Shown: one piece after another, positions 7,790 to 15,910 of the stretch
How the letters are laid out: every line of letters starts with the position of its first letter
Position numbering within the stretch: the stretch's first letter is position 1
Source: an uncultured Erythrobacter sp.
GTDB taxonomy: Bacteria > Pseudomonadota > Alphaproteobacteria > Sphingomonadales > Sphingomonadaceae
Assembly: GCA_937969505.1 (NCBI GenBank)
Contig: CALBWA010000005.1
Span: forward strand, 1-64,000
Reading direction: 5' to 3'
DNA length: 64,000 bases
Notes under the pieces: model-generated
What the model saw: the letters and a program-made list of their open reading frames with translations, nothing else
Told to the model about the DNA's origin: nothing
Databases searched by the model: none
Made by a program: the position numbers and the translations under genes

Positions 7790-9777
7790 CTAGGTTGATG
7801 CGCGCGGACCTGCTGATCGCGGGCTGCTTTGAACTTTCAGAAGTCGAGCAGGCATCTCCTGCGCAAATGGCGGCGCACGACCGAGTTGTCGGCACGCTTG
7901 CCCTGGGTAAGGCAGGGCCCATCCGACATGCTAGCTTGGGCGCCAGCTTTCTTGCAGCCCGGTGCGAGAAATCCGCATCTGGGTTGATCGTCAACGCAAC
8001 GACCTCTTCTCCAAAAATTGCCCGTTTCGTCCCGTCCAAGGGCTGCGACGGATCTTACACGCTCCTTGCTGGACAGCTGCAGGATCGCGAAGAATTGTGT
8101 CTTGCGCTGGGGGGCGACACTGGTGCGGATGATGCTGCGCTCTATGCGAAGGCGCATGCCCGCTATGGCGAAAATTGTGATCGCTGGATCAATGGTGATT
8201 ATGCTGTCGTGCAATGGTTTCCAGATGATCGGCGGGTCAGGCTGGCCCGCTCAGCAACCAGCACCCGGCCGCTTCATGTCTGGAGGCACGGCAGCCGTAT
8301 TGTGGTGGGTTCGATTCCTCGCGTACTGTTCGCAGCCGGTCTTGATCCCTGCCTCAATGAAAACCGACTGGGCGATGCCTTACTGCTCAATTATCGCAAC
8401 GGCGGGGCTAGCTGGTTCAAGGGGGCGGGCCGTGTTGCATGCGGCACTTCTCAATCGCACGATCCTTCGGGGGCTCGCACACATATCTTCTGGGCAGCCG
8501 ACAAAGTGCCTCATGTGCGCTTTTCAAACGATGATGACTATGTCGGGGCGGTGGATGAGGCATTTGCCAAGGCCACAGATAATGCTTTTGCTGGCATTGA
8601 GCGTCCCGGGATTGCCCTGTCCGGTGGTTTGGATTCGCAAGCGGTCGCAAGCTATGCCTGCACACAGCGGCCCGATTTTGGCGCGATCGCGACCTTCACA
8701 GCCGTTCCTCAGCCCGGTTGGAGCGCGCCACCAAAGCCTTACTCTTTTGGCGATGAAAGCGCGCATGTGCGCGCTCTGGCGAAGATGTATCCGCAACTGG
8801 ATCCGCACTTTCTGTCAGCTCAGGATCGCTCCTTCGCCGCGGATTTGGATGCGATGCACGTGCTGGGGTCCTGGCCGATGCGTAATGAGAGCAATATGCA
8901 CTGGATCCACGGCATATATAGCGCCGCGAACAATACGAATTGCGATGCGTTGGTCTTTGGCGCTGCGGGTAATACCGGCTTCAGTTATGACGGAGCCACC
9001 GGCTATTCGACCTGGCTCAGAACCGGGCAATGGGGACACCTGGTCCGGGAATTAAAGGCGGCACCTGACGATCGGCCGTTGAGGCGCAAAGCGGTCTCTC
9101 TAAGTGTGATGCCACTTTTGCCGCCAAAATTGCGTCGAACGATCGCCAAGATGCGCGGTAAATACAGCGACCCCATGCAAAGCTGGTGCGCGATCAATCC
9201 AGAATTCGCACGCCGTTCAGGTGCGCTGGACCGCGCTATTAGCAACGGGCATGACTGGGACTTGCACGATGGGGCCAACGCGCGAGCATGGCGAGCGAGC
9301 GTTCTTGCTGACACTTTATCAGAAGGGGCGGAAATTGATCTCGCGCTGCAGCTGCATCATGGAGTGCCGTCGCGCGATCCCACATTGTACAGGCCACTGC
9401 TCGAGCTGTGCATCGGAATCCCCGACGATCAATATCTACGCCTCGGCACAGATCGCTGGCTAGCCCGACGTTTGCTAAAAGATCGTGTTCCGGAGATTGT
9501 CCGGACCGAGCGGCGTTTTGGCCGACAGTCCCCCGATTGGGCTATGCGTTTTACCTCTGATCGCAATGCGATTATCGATGAACTATCAAGTATGACGTCA
9601 GACCCGACCATTTCCAAGGCTATCGACATTGAGCGAATGCTGATCACCATGCGCAGCTGGTCAGGTGAGGAAGACAGCGCCGGGGTCAATAAACTTGCAA
9701 TTCATGCAGGCGTGGGTCGGGCCGTATCTACGGGCCGGTTCGTCCGCTATGTGCAAAAGCGCAATGACCAGCAATAA
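7786..9777 (+). CDS. Asparagine-synthetase-like lasso cyclase (C protein)
   Basis: The 663-residue protein has an N-terminal glutaminase-like domain without the catalytic Cys at position 2. A synthetase domain follows, with the PP-loop GIALSGGLDSQAV near residue 280. Lasso cyclases adenylate an Asp or Glu side chain and form the isopeptide ring; loss of glutaminase activity is normal in this group. The GTG at 7786 sits in a GTGA overlap with the B2 stop, and an ATG at 7798 is an alternative. Ordinary asparagine synthetase is less likely because of the missing Cys and the B1/B2 neighbours. Confidence 0.87.
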   Translation: MTRLMRADLLIAGCFELSEVEQASPAQMAAHDRVVGTLALGKAGPIRHASLGASFLAARCEKSASGLIVNATTSSPKIARFVPSKGCDGSYTLLAGQLQDREELCLALGGDTGADDAALYAKAHARYGENCDRWINGDYAVVQWFPDDRRVRLARSATSTRPLHVWRHGSRIVVGSIPRVLFAAGLDPCLNENRLGDALLLNYRNGGASWFKGAGRVACGTSQSHDPSGARTHIFWAADKVPHVRFSNDDDYVGAVDEAFAKATDNAFAGIERPGIALSGGLDSQAVASYACTQRPDFGAIATFTAVPQPGWSAPPKPYSFGDESAHVRALAKMYPQLDPHFLSAQDRSFAADLDAMHVLGSWPMRNESNMHWIHGIYSAANNTNCDALVFGAAGNTGFSYDGATGYSTWLRTGQWGHLVRELKAAPDDRPLRRKAVSLSVMPLLPPKLRRTIAKMRGKYSDPMQSWCAINPEFARRSGALDRAISNGHDWDLHDGANARAWRASVLADTLSEGAEIDLALQLHHGVPSRDPTLYRPLLELCIGIPDDQYLRLGTDRWLARRLLKDRVPEIVRTERRFGRQSPDWAMRFTSDRNAIIDELSSMTSDPTISKAIDIERMLITMRSWSGEEDSAGVNKLAIHAGVGRAVSTGRFVRYVQKRNDQQ

Positions 9778-11449
9778 GCTTCAGGCCCACTACAACGCCC
9801 TCGGATTTCTGGCTCGCCATGCCGGTTATGCGCGCGTTGCAGGGCTTGCGGTTTTGACTTTTGCGTCCAGCCTGACCGAGGGCATCGGTCTGCTGATGCT
9901 GGTCCCGGTAACGCTTGTTCTTTCAGGGCAATCAGCGCCAGAAACGCTATCCTCATGGCTGCAACCGCTGGCACAACTGCCGCCATCTTTATTGCTTGGC
10001 ACGATCGTATTTCTGGTCGGGCTACGGGCTGTGATCGTCTATATCAGCAATGAAAAGCGGCGCACACTTGCCCTGTCATTGTCCCGGCGTCTGCGAACAC
10101 AAACGCATCAAGCGATTTTGCGAGCAAATTGGCGCTGGCTGAGCCAGCAGAACAGCGCAGACCATGCGGCTCTGATCATGGGTGAGACGGTCAGGGCCGG
10201 CAGTCTGGTCGACCATGCGCTCAGCCTGATTACGAGCACGATCAGCATAGCGGTGTTCCTTTTGGCGGGTGCTCTTCTGTCACCAACGTTGACGGCGATC
10301 ATGATCGTGGCAGGAATCGTGCTGGGCCTTCCGCTGCTGATCATACGTGCAAGCACTTCGGCCAACGCGCAGGCTTACTCCGACGTCTACGGCGAATTAC
10401 AGGGCCTCGTCTCGAACGGATTGTCGCATCTGCGCGGTGCAAGGATTGCCAATGCGACCCATGTTCTGGAGCGGGATTTTGCACGTTATTCTGCACTGTT
10501 GCAGCAACACGAGCAGCATTACTATCGCGCTACTTACCGTGCGCAGGCCATATTTCAGATTGCCGTGGCGGGTTGTCTTGCGGTGGCTGTTTATGCAGCG
10601 CTTTTCTGGGCAGAGGTGGCACTGGTTGTATTCGTGCCCCTGCTTGCCATCGCGATCCGATCAGCGGCCATGCTGCTGCGCGTACAGCAAGCGCTGCACC
10701 AATGGCGGTATGACGTGACCGCGCTCGATCAATTGCGCCAGCTGATTGACATGGCAAAGGCCAATGCAGAGCCTGCTGCGGATCGCGGTGAAGCGATTGA
10801 ATTCAAAAAAGAGCTTGTTTTAGATCATGTGACGTTTGCCTATCCGGGTCGCGACGGACCAGTTTTCACGGACCTGTCCTATCGTATCACCCACGGAGAA
10901 ATCGTCGCAGTGCACGGTGCATCTGGCGCCGGCAAGAGCACTTTGGCCGATCTTGTCTGTGGTCTGCTTGCACCCGACAAGGGCGGATTGGTGATCGATG
11001 AGCGCAGGCTTGATGCTGGCCAGATTATCCAATGGCGGTCGCAAACCGCATATGTCGAACAGGCCGGGTTTTTCTTCGAAGGTACCATTGGTGACAATGT
11101 GCGCTGGGGATTGGAAACTGCCAGCGATGACGATGTCAGAACCGCCTTGAAGGCTGCCTTGGCCCACTTCGTTTTTGAACTTCCTGAAGGCCTCGATAGT
11201 CAGATGGGGGAAGGGGGGCGCCAGTTTTCAGGTGGTGAAAAGCAACGCATCGCGCTTGCCAGAGCATTGCTGCACCAGCCCGATCTGTTGATTTTGGACG
11301 AGGTGACATCCGGCCTTGATGCCCAAAGCAAGGATGGCGTTCACCAATCACTAGAGGCACTCAAGGGGCAATACACGGTGCTATTGCTAAGCCATGATCC
11401 TGCCATGCTGGCCATTGCCGAGCGCACCATCGATCTGGACGCACTGTGA
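9764..11449 (+). CDS. ABC transporter, fused membrane and ATPase domains (peptide exporter, D protein)
   Basis: About six membrane segments fill residues 20-330. The ATPase domain has Walker A GASGAGKST near residue 386, signature FSGGEKQR near 487 and Walker B LLILDEVTSGLD. Half-transporters of this type export lasso peptides and give self-protection. The ATG at 9764 overlaps the cyclase end by 14 bases, and an ATG at 9749 in the same frame is equally possible. The stop overlaps the next GTG in a GTGA. No N-terminal C39 peptidase domain is seen, consistent with leader removal by B2. Confidence 0.88.
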   Translation: MTSNKLQAHYNALGFLARHAGYARVAGLAVLTFASSLTEGIGLLMLVPVTLVLSGQSAPETLSSWLQPLAQLPPSLLLGTIVFLVGLRAVIVYISNEKRRTLALSLSRRLRTQTHQAILRANWRWLSQQNSADHAALIMGETVRAGSLVDHALSLITSTISIAVFLLAGALLSPTLTAIMIVAGIVLGLPLLIIRASTSANAQAYSDVYGELQGLVSNGLSHLRGARIANATHVLERDFARYSALLQQHEQHYYRATYRAQAIFQIAVAGCLAVAVYAALFWAEVALVVFVPLLAIAIRSAAMLLRVQQALHQWRYDVTALDQLRQLIDMAKANAEPAADRGEAIEFKKELVLDHVTFAYPGRDGPVFTDLSYRITHGEIVAVHGASGAGKSTLADLVCGLLAPDKGGLVIDERRLDAGQIIQWRSQTAYVEQAGFFFEGTIGDNVRWGLETASDDDVRTALKAALAHFVFELPEGLDSQMGEGGRQFSGGEKQRIALARALLHQPDLLILDEVTSGLDAQSKDGVHQSLEALKGQYTVLLLSHDPAMLAIAERTIDLDAL

Positions 11450-12708
11450 AACTGCCCGGTCTTTCATCTTCCCCAAATACAGAGCGCACCGGACCGCGTG
11501 GTGCAGCGCAAATTGTATTGCTTGATATTTGCGCAAATCCCGACGCCGATCACAGCTTGGCCTTGCAGAATCTTGGCGAAGTCAGTGCCCGCCGCTTGGC
11601 AAACTATGCGGCCAGCACCCGAACCGCGTCTCTTGTAGCGCGAACTGTGCGCGCAGCATCGCTCGACGAACAATCGCCGCTGTTTCGGCCCTTTGCTAAC
11701 GAGATTGCGCCAACGGCATCAGCGCATGCGGTCGGGGCTTTGGGTCAAGGGCAGGCTGCTGCGCGCACTCTTGCGATATTGGCCGAGCACAGCTTGCATC
11801 CGATTGCCCTCAAGGGACTGTCGCTAGCATTCCGCGATTATCCCGATCCGGCACTGAGGCCCATTCGCGACATAGACCTTCTGCTGGAACCAGAGGGGAC
11901 CTTGGCTGCTGAACGTATTCTGCTTGATCATCCCGATTATAAGCAGCGGTTTGGCGTAGCGAAATATGGCTTGGACTACAGTCACCAATTGCCAGAGATC
12001 GAACATAAGCCGAGCGGTCTTGTGATCGAGCTGCATCACCGGATCAACGCCCGGGATTGGGTGCATGAGCCGGAACTTGTCATCAAGCTGCGTGACGGCG
12101 CACGGCCCTTGGACCTGCTGGGCCAACAGGTTCTTGTACCGGATGCAGAAAGCAATTTTCTGCACTTGATCGAACACGCAACGCTGCATCATCTGTTTGC
12201 AAATGGTCCGCTAATATTGTCTGATTTGCACTATCTAGCGCAAGGCGGTCTGCCGTGCTGGCAAGCTTTGAGGGACGAGGCTTCGCGCTTCGGACTTGGC
12301 AAAGGCCTTGCGCTATTGGCGCAAATCGCCAGCCAGCATGGCGCGCAATGGGTCCCTGAAGGCTGGATAAATGACAACGATATCAACCAAGAACTGGTCG
12401 ATAACGCCTGCCTAGCCATGTTCGAGCGTGGTTCGATCAGACAGAAGGTCGCCATGGCCAATCGGGTTGGCGAAGATGATGGACGCCCGGCGCCAGCCGG
12501 GGCGGCAATTGCGCGAGCTTTGCGGCCAAGCGCCAACCAATTGTCGCGATTGTCTGGGCATCATTCACAAAGCATCTGGCGCTGGCTTGGTTATCCGGCT
12601 TGGCTGATCGAGAAGGGCATGCGCTATCGCGCGCTTCGTTCCGATCCACGGATCGCAAAAGCTGCGGCAGACAGAAGAAAACTGCGCCAATGGCTGGTCG
12701 GCGAATAA
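11446..12708 (+). CDS. Nucleotidyltransferase-family protein (NTP_transf_5 type) of the RiPP cluster
   Basis: The 420-residue protein contains HPIALKGLSLAFRDYPDP followed by RPIRDIDLLLEP near residue 140, the characteristic pair of blocks of this family; the DID carries the metal-binding acids. In the pseudomycoidin lasso cluster a related protein (PsmN) acts with the kinase and adds a sugar to the phosphorylated C-terminal Ser. The same role here is inference. It begins at a GTG overlapping the transporter stop and ends in a TAATG overlap with the flippase gene. Confidence 0.82.
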   Translation: MKLPGLSSSPNTERTGPRGAAQIVLLDICANPDADHSLALQNLGEVSARRLANYAASTRTASLVARTVRAASLDEQSPLFRPFANEIAPTASAHAVGALGQGQAAARTLAILAEHSLHPIALKGLSLAFRDYPDPALRPIRDIDLLLEPEGTLAAERILLDHPDYKQRFGVAKYGLDYSHQLPEIEHKPSGLVIELHHRINARDWVHEPELVIKLRDGARPLDLLGQQVLVPDAESNFLHLIEHATLHHLFANGPLILSDLHYLAQGGLPCWQALRDEASRFGLGKGLALLAQIASQHGAQWVPEGWINDNDINQELVDNACLAMFERGSIRQKVAMANRVGEDDGRPAPAGAAIARALRPSANQLSRLSGHHSQSIWRWLGYPAWLIEKGMRYRALRSDPRIAKAAADRRKLRQWLVGE

Positions 12709-14165
12709 TGGCCTCGCTGCGTAAGTCTCTTGCTCTGTCCAATGTGGCAACTTTCGCCAATCTGTTCATTTCGCTGGGTTTGGTCATTGTCGTCTCGCGT
12801 TTGCTTGAACCGGCGGCAATCGGCGGCTTCCTGATCGCTTACGCGGTCATTATGTTGATCGACCCCATCCGGGAATTCGAGCTTAAATCTTTCGTGATTG
12901 TGGAACCTGACTTCGGGCTCGCTCAGATGCGTTCTGTGCGCATGGTTGCGCTCGGAACTGCAGCTCTGGGCGCGGGCCTTTGTCTTGCCGGTTCTGCCAT
13001 TCTTTACGCCAGCTACGACACCAATCTGCCGGGTCTGTGCCTCTTGATTTTGACTTTAACATTCATTGTCCGGCCAATGACCCAGCCAGCAGAAGCACTT
13101 CTGGCCCGCCAGCTACGATATGGGCCTCTTGCTATCGTGAAGATCACAGCAGCTGTAATTCGTGCCACAGTCACATTGGCCCTTATCTGGCAGGGGATGG
13201 GTGCGGAAGCGCTGGCTATCGGCGTGGTGGCAGAAGTGGTAAGCGAACTTCTTTGCCTCGCCTTTATCGATCGCCGCATGGCGTTTGCTCGGCCCGCCAA
13301 GCGCGGCCTTTCCCATGTGCTGCGTTTCTGCGTGCAATTGACTGGAGCCCAGCTTGCAACACGGCTTGCTGCGGCGCTTGAGCCGCTCATGATTGGCGCC
13401 GTGCAGGGTCTTGCGATGACCGCATTCTACAATCGCGGCAATCGCGTAGTCCGAACTTTCCGTTCTGGAGTTGAGCAAGCCACGTTGCCCATCGCCCTCC
13501 AACATTTTGCCTCGGCCAAAGGGGACAGGGATCAGATCAGAAGGGCCTATGTGCGGGCGATTGCTTTGCTCACTGGATTGTCATGGCCGGTGCTGGGTGT
13601 GTTTATTGTACTCGCCGATGCAGTAATTTTGGTGCTGTTTGGAGATCAGTGGGGGCAAGCAGTGCCATTGGGTCAGATTCTCGCATTGGGAGCGATTGTC
13701 TATGCCGCCTCGGCGCTCAGCCATCAGGTCCATGCTGCCCTCGGCGAAACAGCCTTACTCATGAAGCGCGATGCAGGCCTTGCTATGCTCAGGTTAGTTG
13801 TTCTTGTCGCGACAGTCTTCGTCAGCACTGTTGCTGTGGCCTGGGGACTGGTTGCAGTGATCGCAGTATCTCAAATTGTGCACCTGAAGTTCATGCACCG
13901 TTCGATTGGCTTGACTTTCAGAGAGACAGTCAGTGCCGTTTGGAAAAGCGCGGCGGTGGCTTTGGCCTGCGTTGGCGCAGTTACAGCGGTGCGCTATCTC
14001 GCCGGAGATGGGACGGGTGCGGTAATTCTCGTCATCTTCGCCGCTGCGGCGGCTGGCGTCACTTGGGGCGCTTGTATTGCCCTGTCTGGCCACCCTTTAA
14101 GCCAGGAGATCCGTCAGCTCACCGGGAGCTCAGCTCGCGCTCATACGCAGACAAGCGGCCTTTAG
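12708..14165 (+). CDS. Wzx-like polysaccharide/oligosaccharide flippase
   Basis: The 485-residue polytopic protein has about fourteen hydrophobic segments and the opening FANLFISLGLVIVVSRLLEP typical of the oligosaccharide flippase family (MVF/MATE superfamily). Members move lipid-linked repeat units across the inner membrane. The ATG at 12708 shares a base with the stop of the nucleotidyltransferase gene (TAATG), so it is coupled to the RiPP cluster rather than to the glycosyltransferase operon. Its stop overlaps the convergent methyltransferase-like gene by four bases. It is the only flippase gene seen in the window and so probably serves the surrounding polysaccharide. Confidence 0.85.
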   Translation: MASLRKSLALSNVATFANLFISLGLVIVVSRLLEPAAIGGFLIAYAVIMLIDPIREFELKSFVIVEPDFGLAQMRSVRMVALGTAALGAGLCLAGSAILYASYDTNLPGLCLLILTLTFIVRPMTQPAEALLARQLRYGPLAIVKITAAVIRATVTLALIWQGMGAEALAIGVVAEVVSELLCLAFIDRRMAFARPAKRGLSHVLRFCVQLTGAQLATRLAAALEPLMIGAVQGLAMTAFYNRGNRVVRTFRSGVEQATLPIALQHFASAKGDRDQIRRAYVRAIALLTGLSWPVLGVFIVLADAVILVLFGDQWGQAVPLGQILALGAIVYAASALSHQVHAALGETALLMKRDAGLAMLRLVVLVATVFVSTVAVAWGLVAVIAVSQIVHLKFMHRSIGLTFRETVSAVWKSAAVALACVGAVTAVRYLAGDGTGAVILVIFAAAAAGVTWGACIALSGHPLSQEIRQLTGSSARAHTQTSGL

Positions 14166-14827
14166 CGATAATCCTGTAAAGCTTCTTCGATATCATCAAG
14201 AGAAACATTGTTATCGGGCGTGATCAAGAAATGTGCAGCTCTGCCAATTCGCTCAGGTTTGCCAAGCAGCCCCTCGATGCTGTGATAATTTGATCGCCCA
14301 TCCATGAAGTAATCGTCAAAAAGCAGTTTGGCACTGGTGCTCATGTCTGCCTTTGCCATCACCTTGGCAGCCATCGCGCAGCGCAATGTGCAAGCGCGTC
14401 GGAAGCGTCCATCGACAAGGATCAAATCAGGCATTGTCGTCAAAAGGTCAAAGGGAGCCTCAACATAGCGTCGCCACCGCCGTATCCTGCGTGGTGAGGG
14501 TGAGCCAGGCAAAGGCACTCCCCATCCAGCGGTGAGGCCGATATAGGCATCAATCACACTGATATTGGAATGTGCAGGAAGAACCTTGCGCACTTCGTTT
14601 GCGAAAAACCGATCACATTCGACGCTCAGACCTGAGATATCTTTCGAGGCAACCAGTCTTGTTGACCCTCCGGACCCAAATTCCAGATAGGTCGAGGATT
14701 GCGCAAGCTCTTTGTCAAACCATGCTCTGGTCTCATCATCAAACCAAGGTTCGGGGGGAATGTCGAAGCCTTTTATTCGTTGAAGATAGAAGAATTTGGC
14801 AAGGTCTGTGATACGATCAATGTTCAC
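14162..14827 (-). CDS. SAM-dependent methyltransferase-like protein
   Basis: The product has a Rossmann-type first motif, YLEFGSGGSTR, and later PDLILVDGRFR, both typical of class I methyltransferase folds that modify sugars or lipid-linked glycans. The chosen start is the GTG at 14827, in a GTGA overlap with the upstream glycosyltransferase stop (221 residues). An ATG at 14884 would give 240 residues but overlaps that gene by 61 bases. No catalytic specificity can be read, and an atypical or non-methylating role is possible. Confidence 0.7.
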   Translation of the reverse strand: MNIDRITDLAKFFYLQRIKGFDIPPEPWFDDETRAWFDKELAQSSTYLEFGSGGSTRLVASKDISGLSVECDRFFANEVRKVLPAHSNISVIDAYIGLTAGWGVPLPGSPSPRRIRRWRRYVEAPFDLLTTMPDLILVDGRFRRACTLRCAMAAKVMAKADMSTSAKLLFDDYFMDGRSNYHSIEGLLGKPERIGRAAHFLITPDNNVSLDDIEEALQDYR

Positions 14828-15753
14828 AATCTGGACCGCCTTAACCGTGCGGAAAGCCGGCGAATGAAATTCGAGGTTTGCCATCGTCCACTACGCAAGA
14901 GCGCGTTTACGCCAGGACGTTGGAAGACCGCCTTTGCGGGCACTGTGCCGAAGCCGTGCTTCTTGCTGACCGAATAATTGTTAGCTGTGTGCCAGACCAT
15001 GCAGTTATCCAGCGGTTGCAGGTCGTCGTCGACCGGGATGATCATACGAGAAAAGAGGCCTTCAGGAAGTTTGTGGTAGGTAAGGCCCCATGCAGATTGC
15101 ACCCTGCATGAATGTCCGTTTGACTGGGGCATGGTGTCAGCAAGTTTCCTGTCCGACCAAGGCGAGGCGAGATATTCGCCTGCCAGGTCGCTGTCCATTA
15201 CAAATCCGGCCCAATAAGGAAACTTTGGTGCCACAAATCGCGTGCCTCCAAGTGTCACTATCTCGTTTTCAGTAACGGTTTGCGGGCCGAGATAGTCAGC
15301 CGCGATTGATCGACCGTCTGGAGCGTTTTCAATCCGTAGAAAGCCGGGGATGAGACCCTTTGATTTCGCAGATTCGACGTGCTTTCGAAAGTAAGCAAGG
15401 GCCTCAGCCGGTATCGCAATGTCATCCTCAATATACACAAACAACTCGCCATCACGAGCGGTCTTGATCCAGGAACGCAGATGACGCTTGTGCCACCATG
15501 TCAGATGCCAAGGGTGGGCCAGATCATTGACTATATCGATTGCAATCGAATGGCCTTTTGTACGCAAGGCATTCGAGACCCGTTTGAAATCCGGTTCATC
15601 CTGCAGGCCCGCGTCATTGGTTACTACTGTGATGGCAGCGTCAGCAACTGGCCAATCGATCATCACCTCAAGGCTGCGAGCGAGGAAGGGGATCCTTGCT
15701 GGCACGTAATGCGCAGCGATGGAAACTGTGACTCTATCCAGAGCCGGGGTCAT
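14824..15753 (-). CDS. Glycosyltransferase-like protein (GT-A fold)
   Basis: The 309-residue product begins with RVTVSIAAHYVPARIPFLARSL and has a metal-binding-like acidic block, ELFVYIEDDIAIP, near residue 107, as in GT-A glycosyltransferases. The His-rich stretch HPWHLTWWHKRHLRSW lies just before it. The ATG at 15753 is preceded by GAGAG about 9 bases upstream and was preferred over a GTG at 15780. The family could not be named. The donor is unknown, and the polysaccharide context supports a sugar-transfer role. Confidence 0.65.
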   Translation of the reverse strand: MTPALDRVTVSIAAHYVPARIPFLARSLEVMIDWPVADAAITVVTNDAGLQDEPDFKRVSNALRTKGHSIAIDIVNDLAHPWHLTWWHKRHLRSWIKTARDGELFVYIEDDIAIPAEALAYFRKHVESAKSKGLIPGFLRIENAPDGRSIAADYLGPQTVTENEIVTLGGTRFVAPKFPYWAGFVMDSDLAGEYLASPWSDRKLADTMPQSNGHSCRVQSAWGLTYHKLPEGLFSRMIIPVDDDLQPLDNCMVWHTANNYSVSKKHGFGTVPAKAVFQRPGVNALLRSGRWQTSNFIRRLSARLRRSRL

Positions 15754-15856
15754 GGTCTTGAACTCTCGCGAAACACACACCTGAGTTAGGTCGGTTCAAT
15801 TGCGCAAGGCAAGTTAAATACTATTGAAGCTGCAGATGCTCTTGCAGGCGCGCGCC

Positions 15857-15890
15857 GTGGGTCCGCGAAGTTATTTGGTCGCAGACCCAC
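15857..15890. terminator. Inverted repeat, possible terminator
   Basis: GTGGGTC (15857-15863) pairs with GACCCAC (15884-15890). After one mismatch, GCGA (15865-15868) pairs with TCGC (15879-15882), leaving a short A/T-rich loop. It lies just past the end of the beta-helix gene and before the minus-strand glycosyltransferase gene. There is no T-run on either side, so a factor-independent terminator is not proven. Confidence 0.4.
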
Positions 15891-15910
15891 CTACGCGATA
15901 AGCTAAAAAG

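Noticed and set aside
8018-9055. 345-codon plus-strand frame inside the cyclase gene
   Set aside because: Arg- and Met-rich composition and full overlap with the recognised cyclase in another frame.
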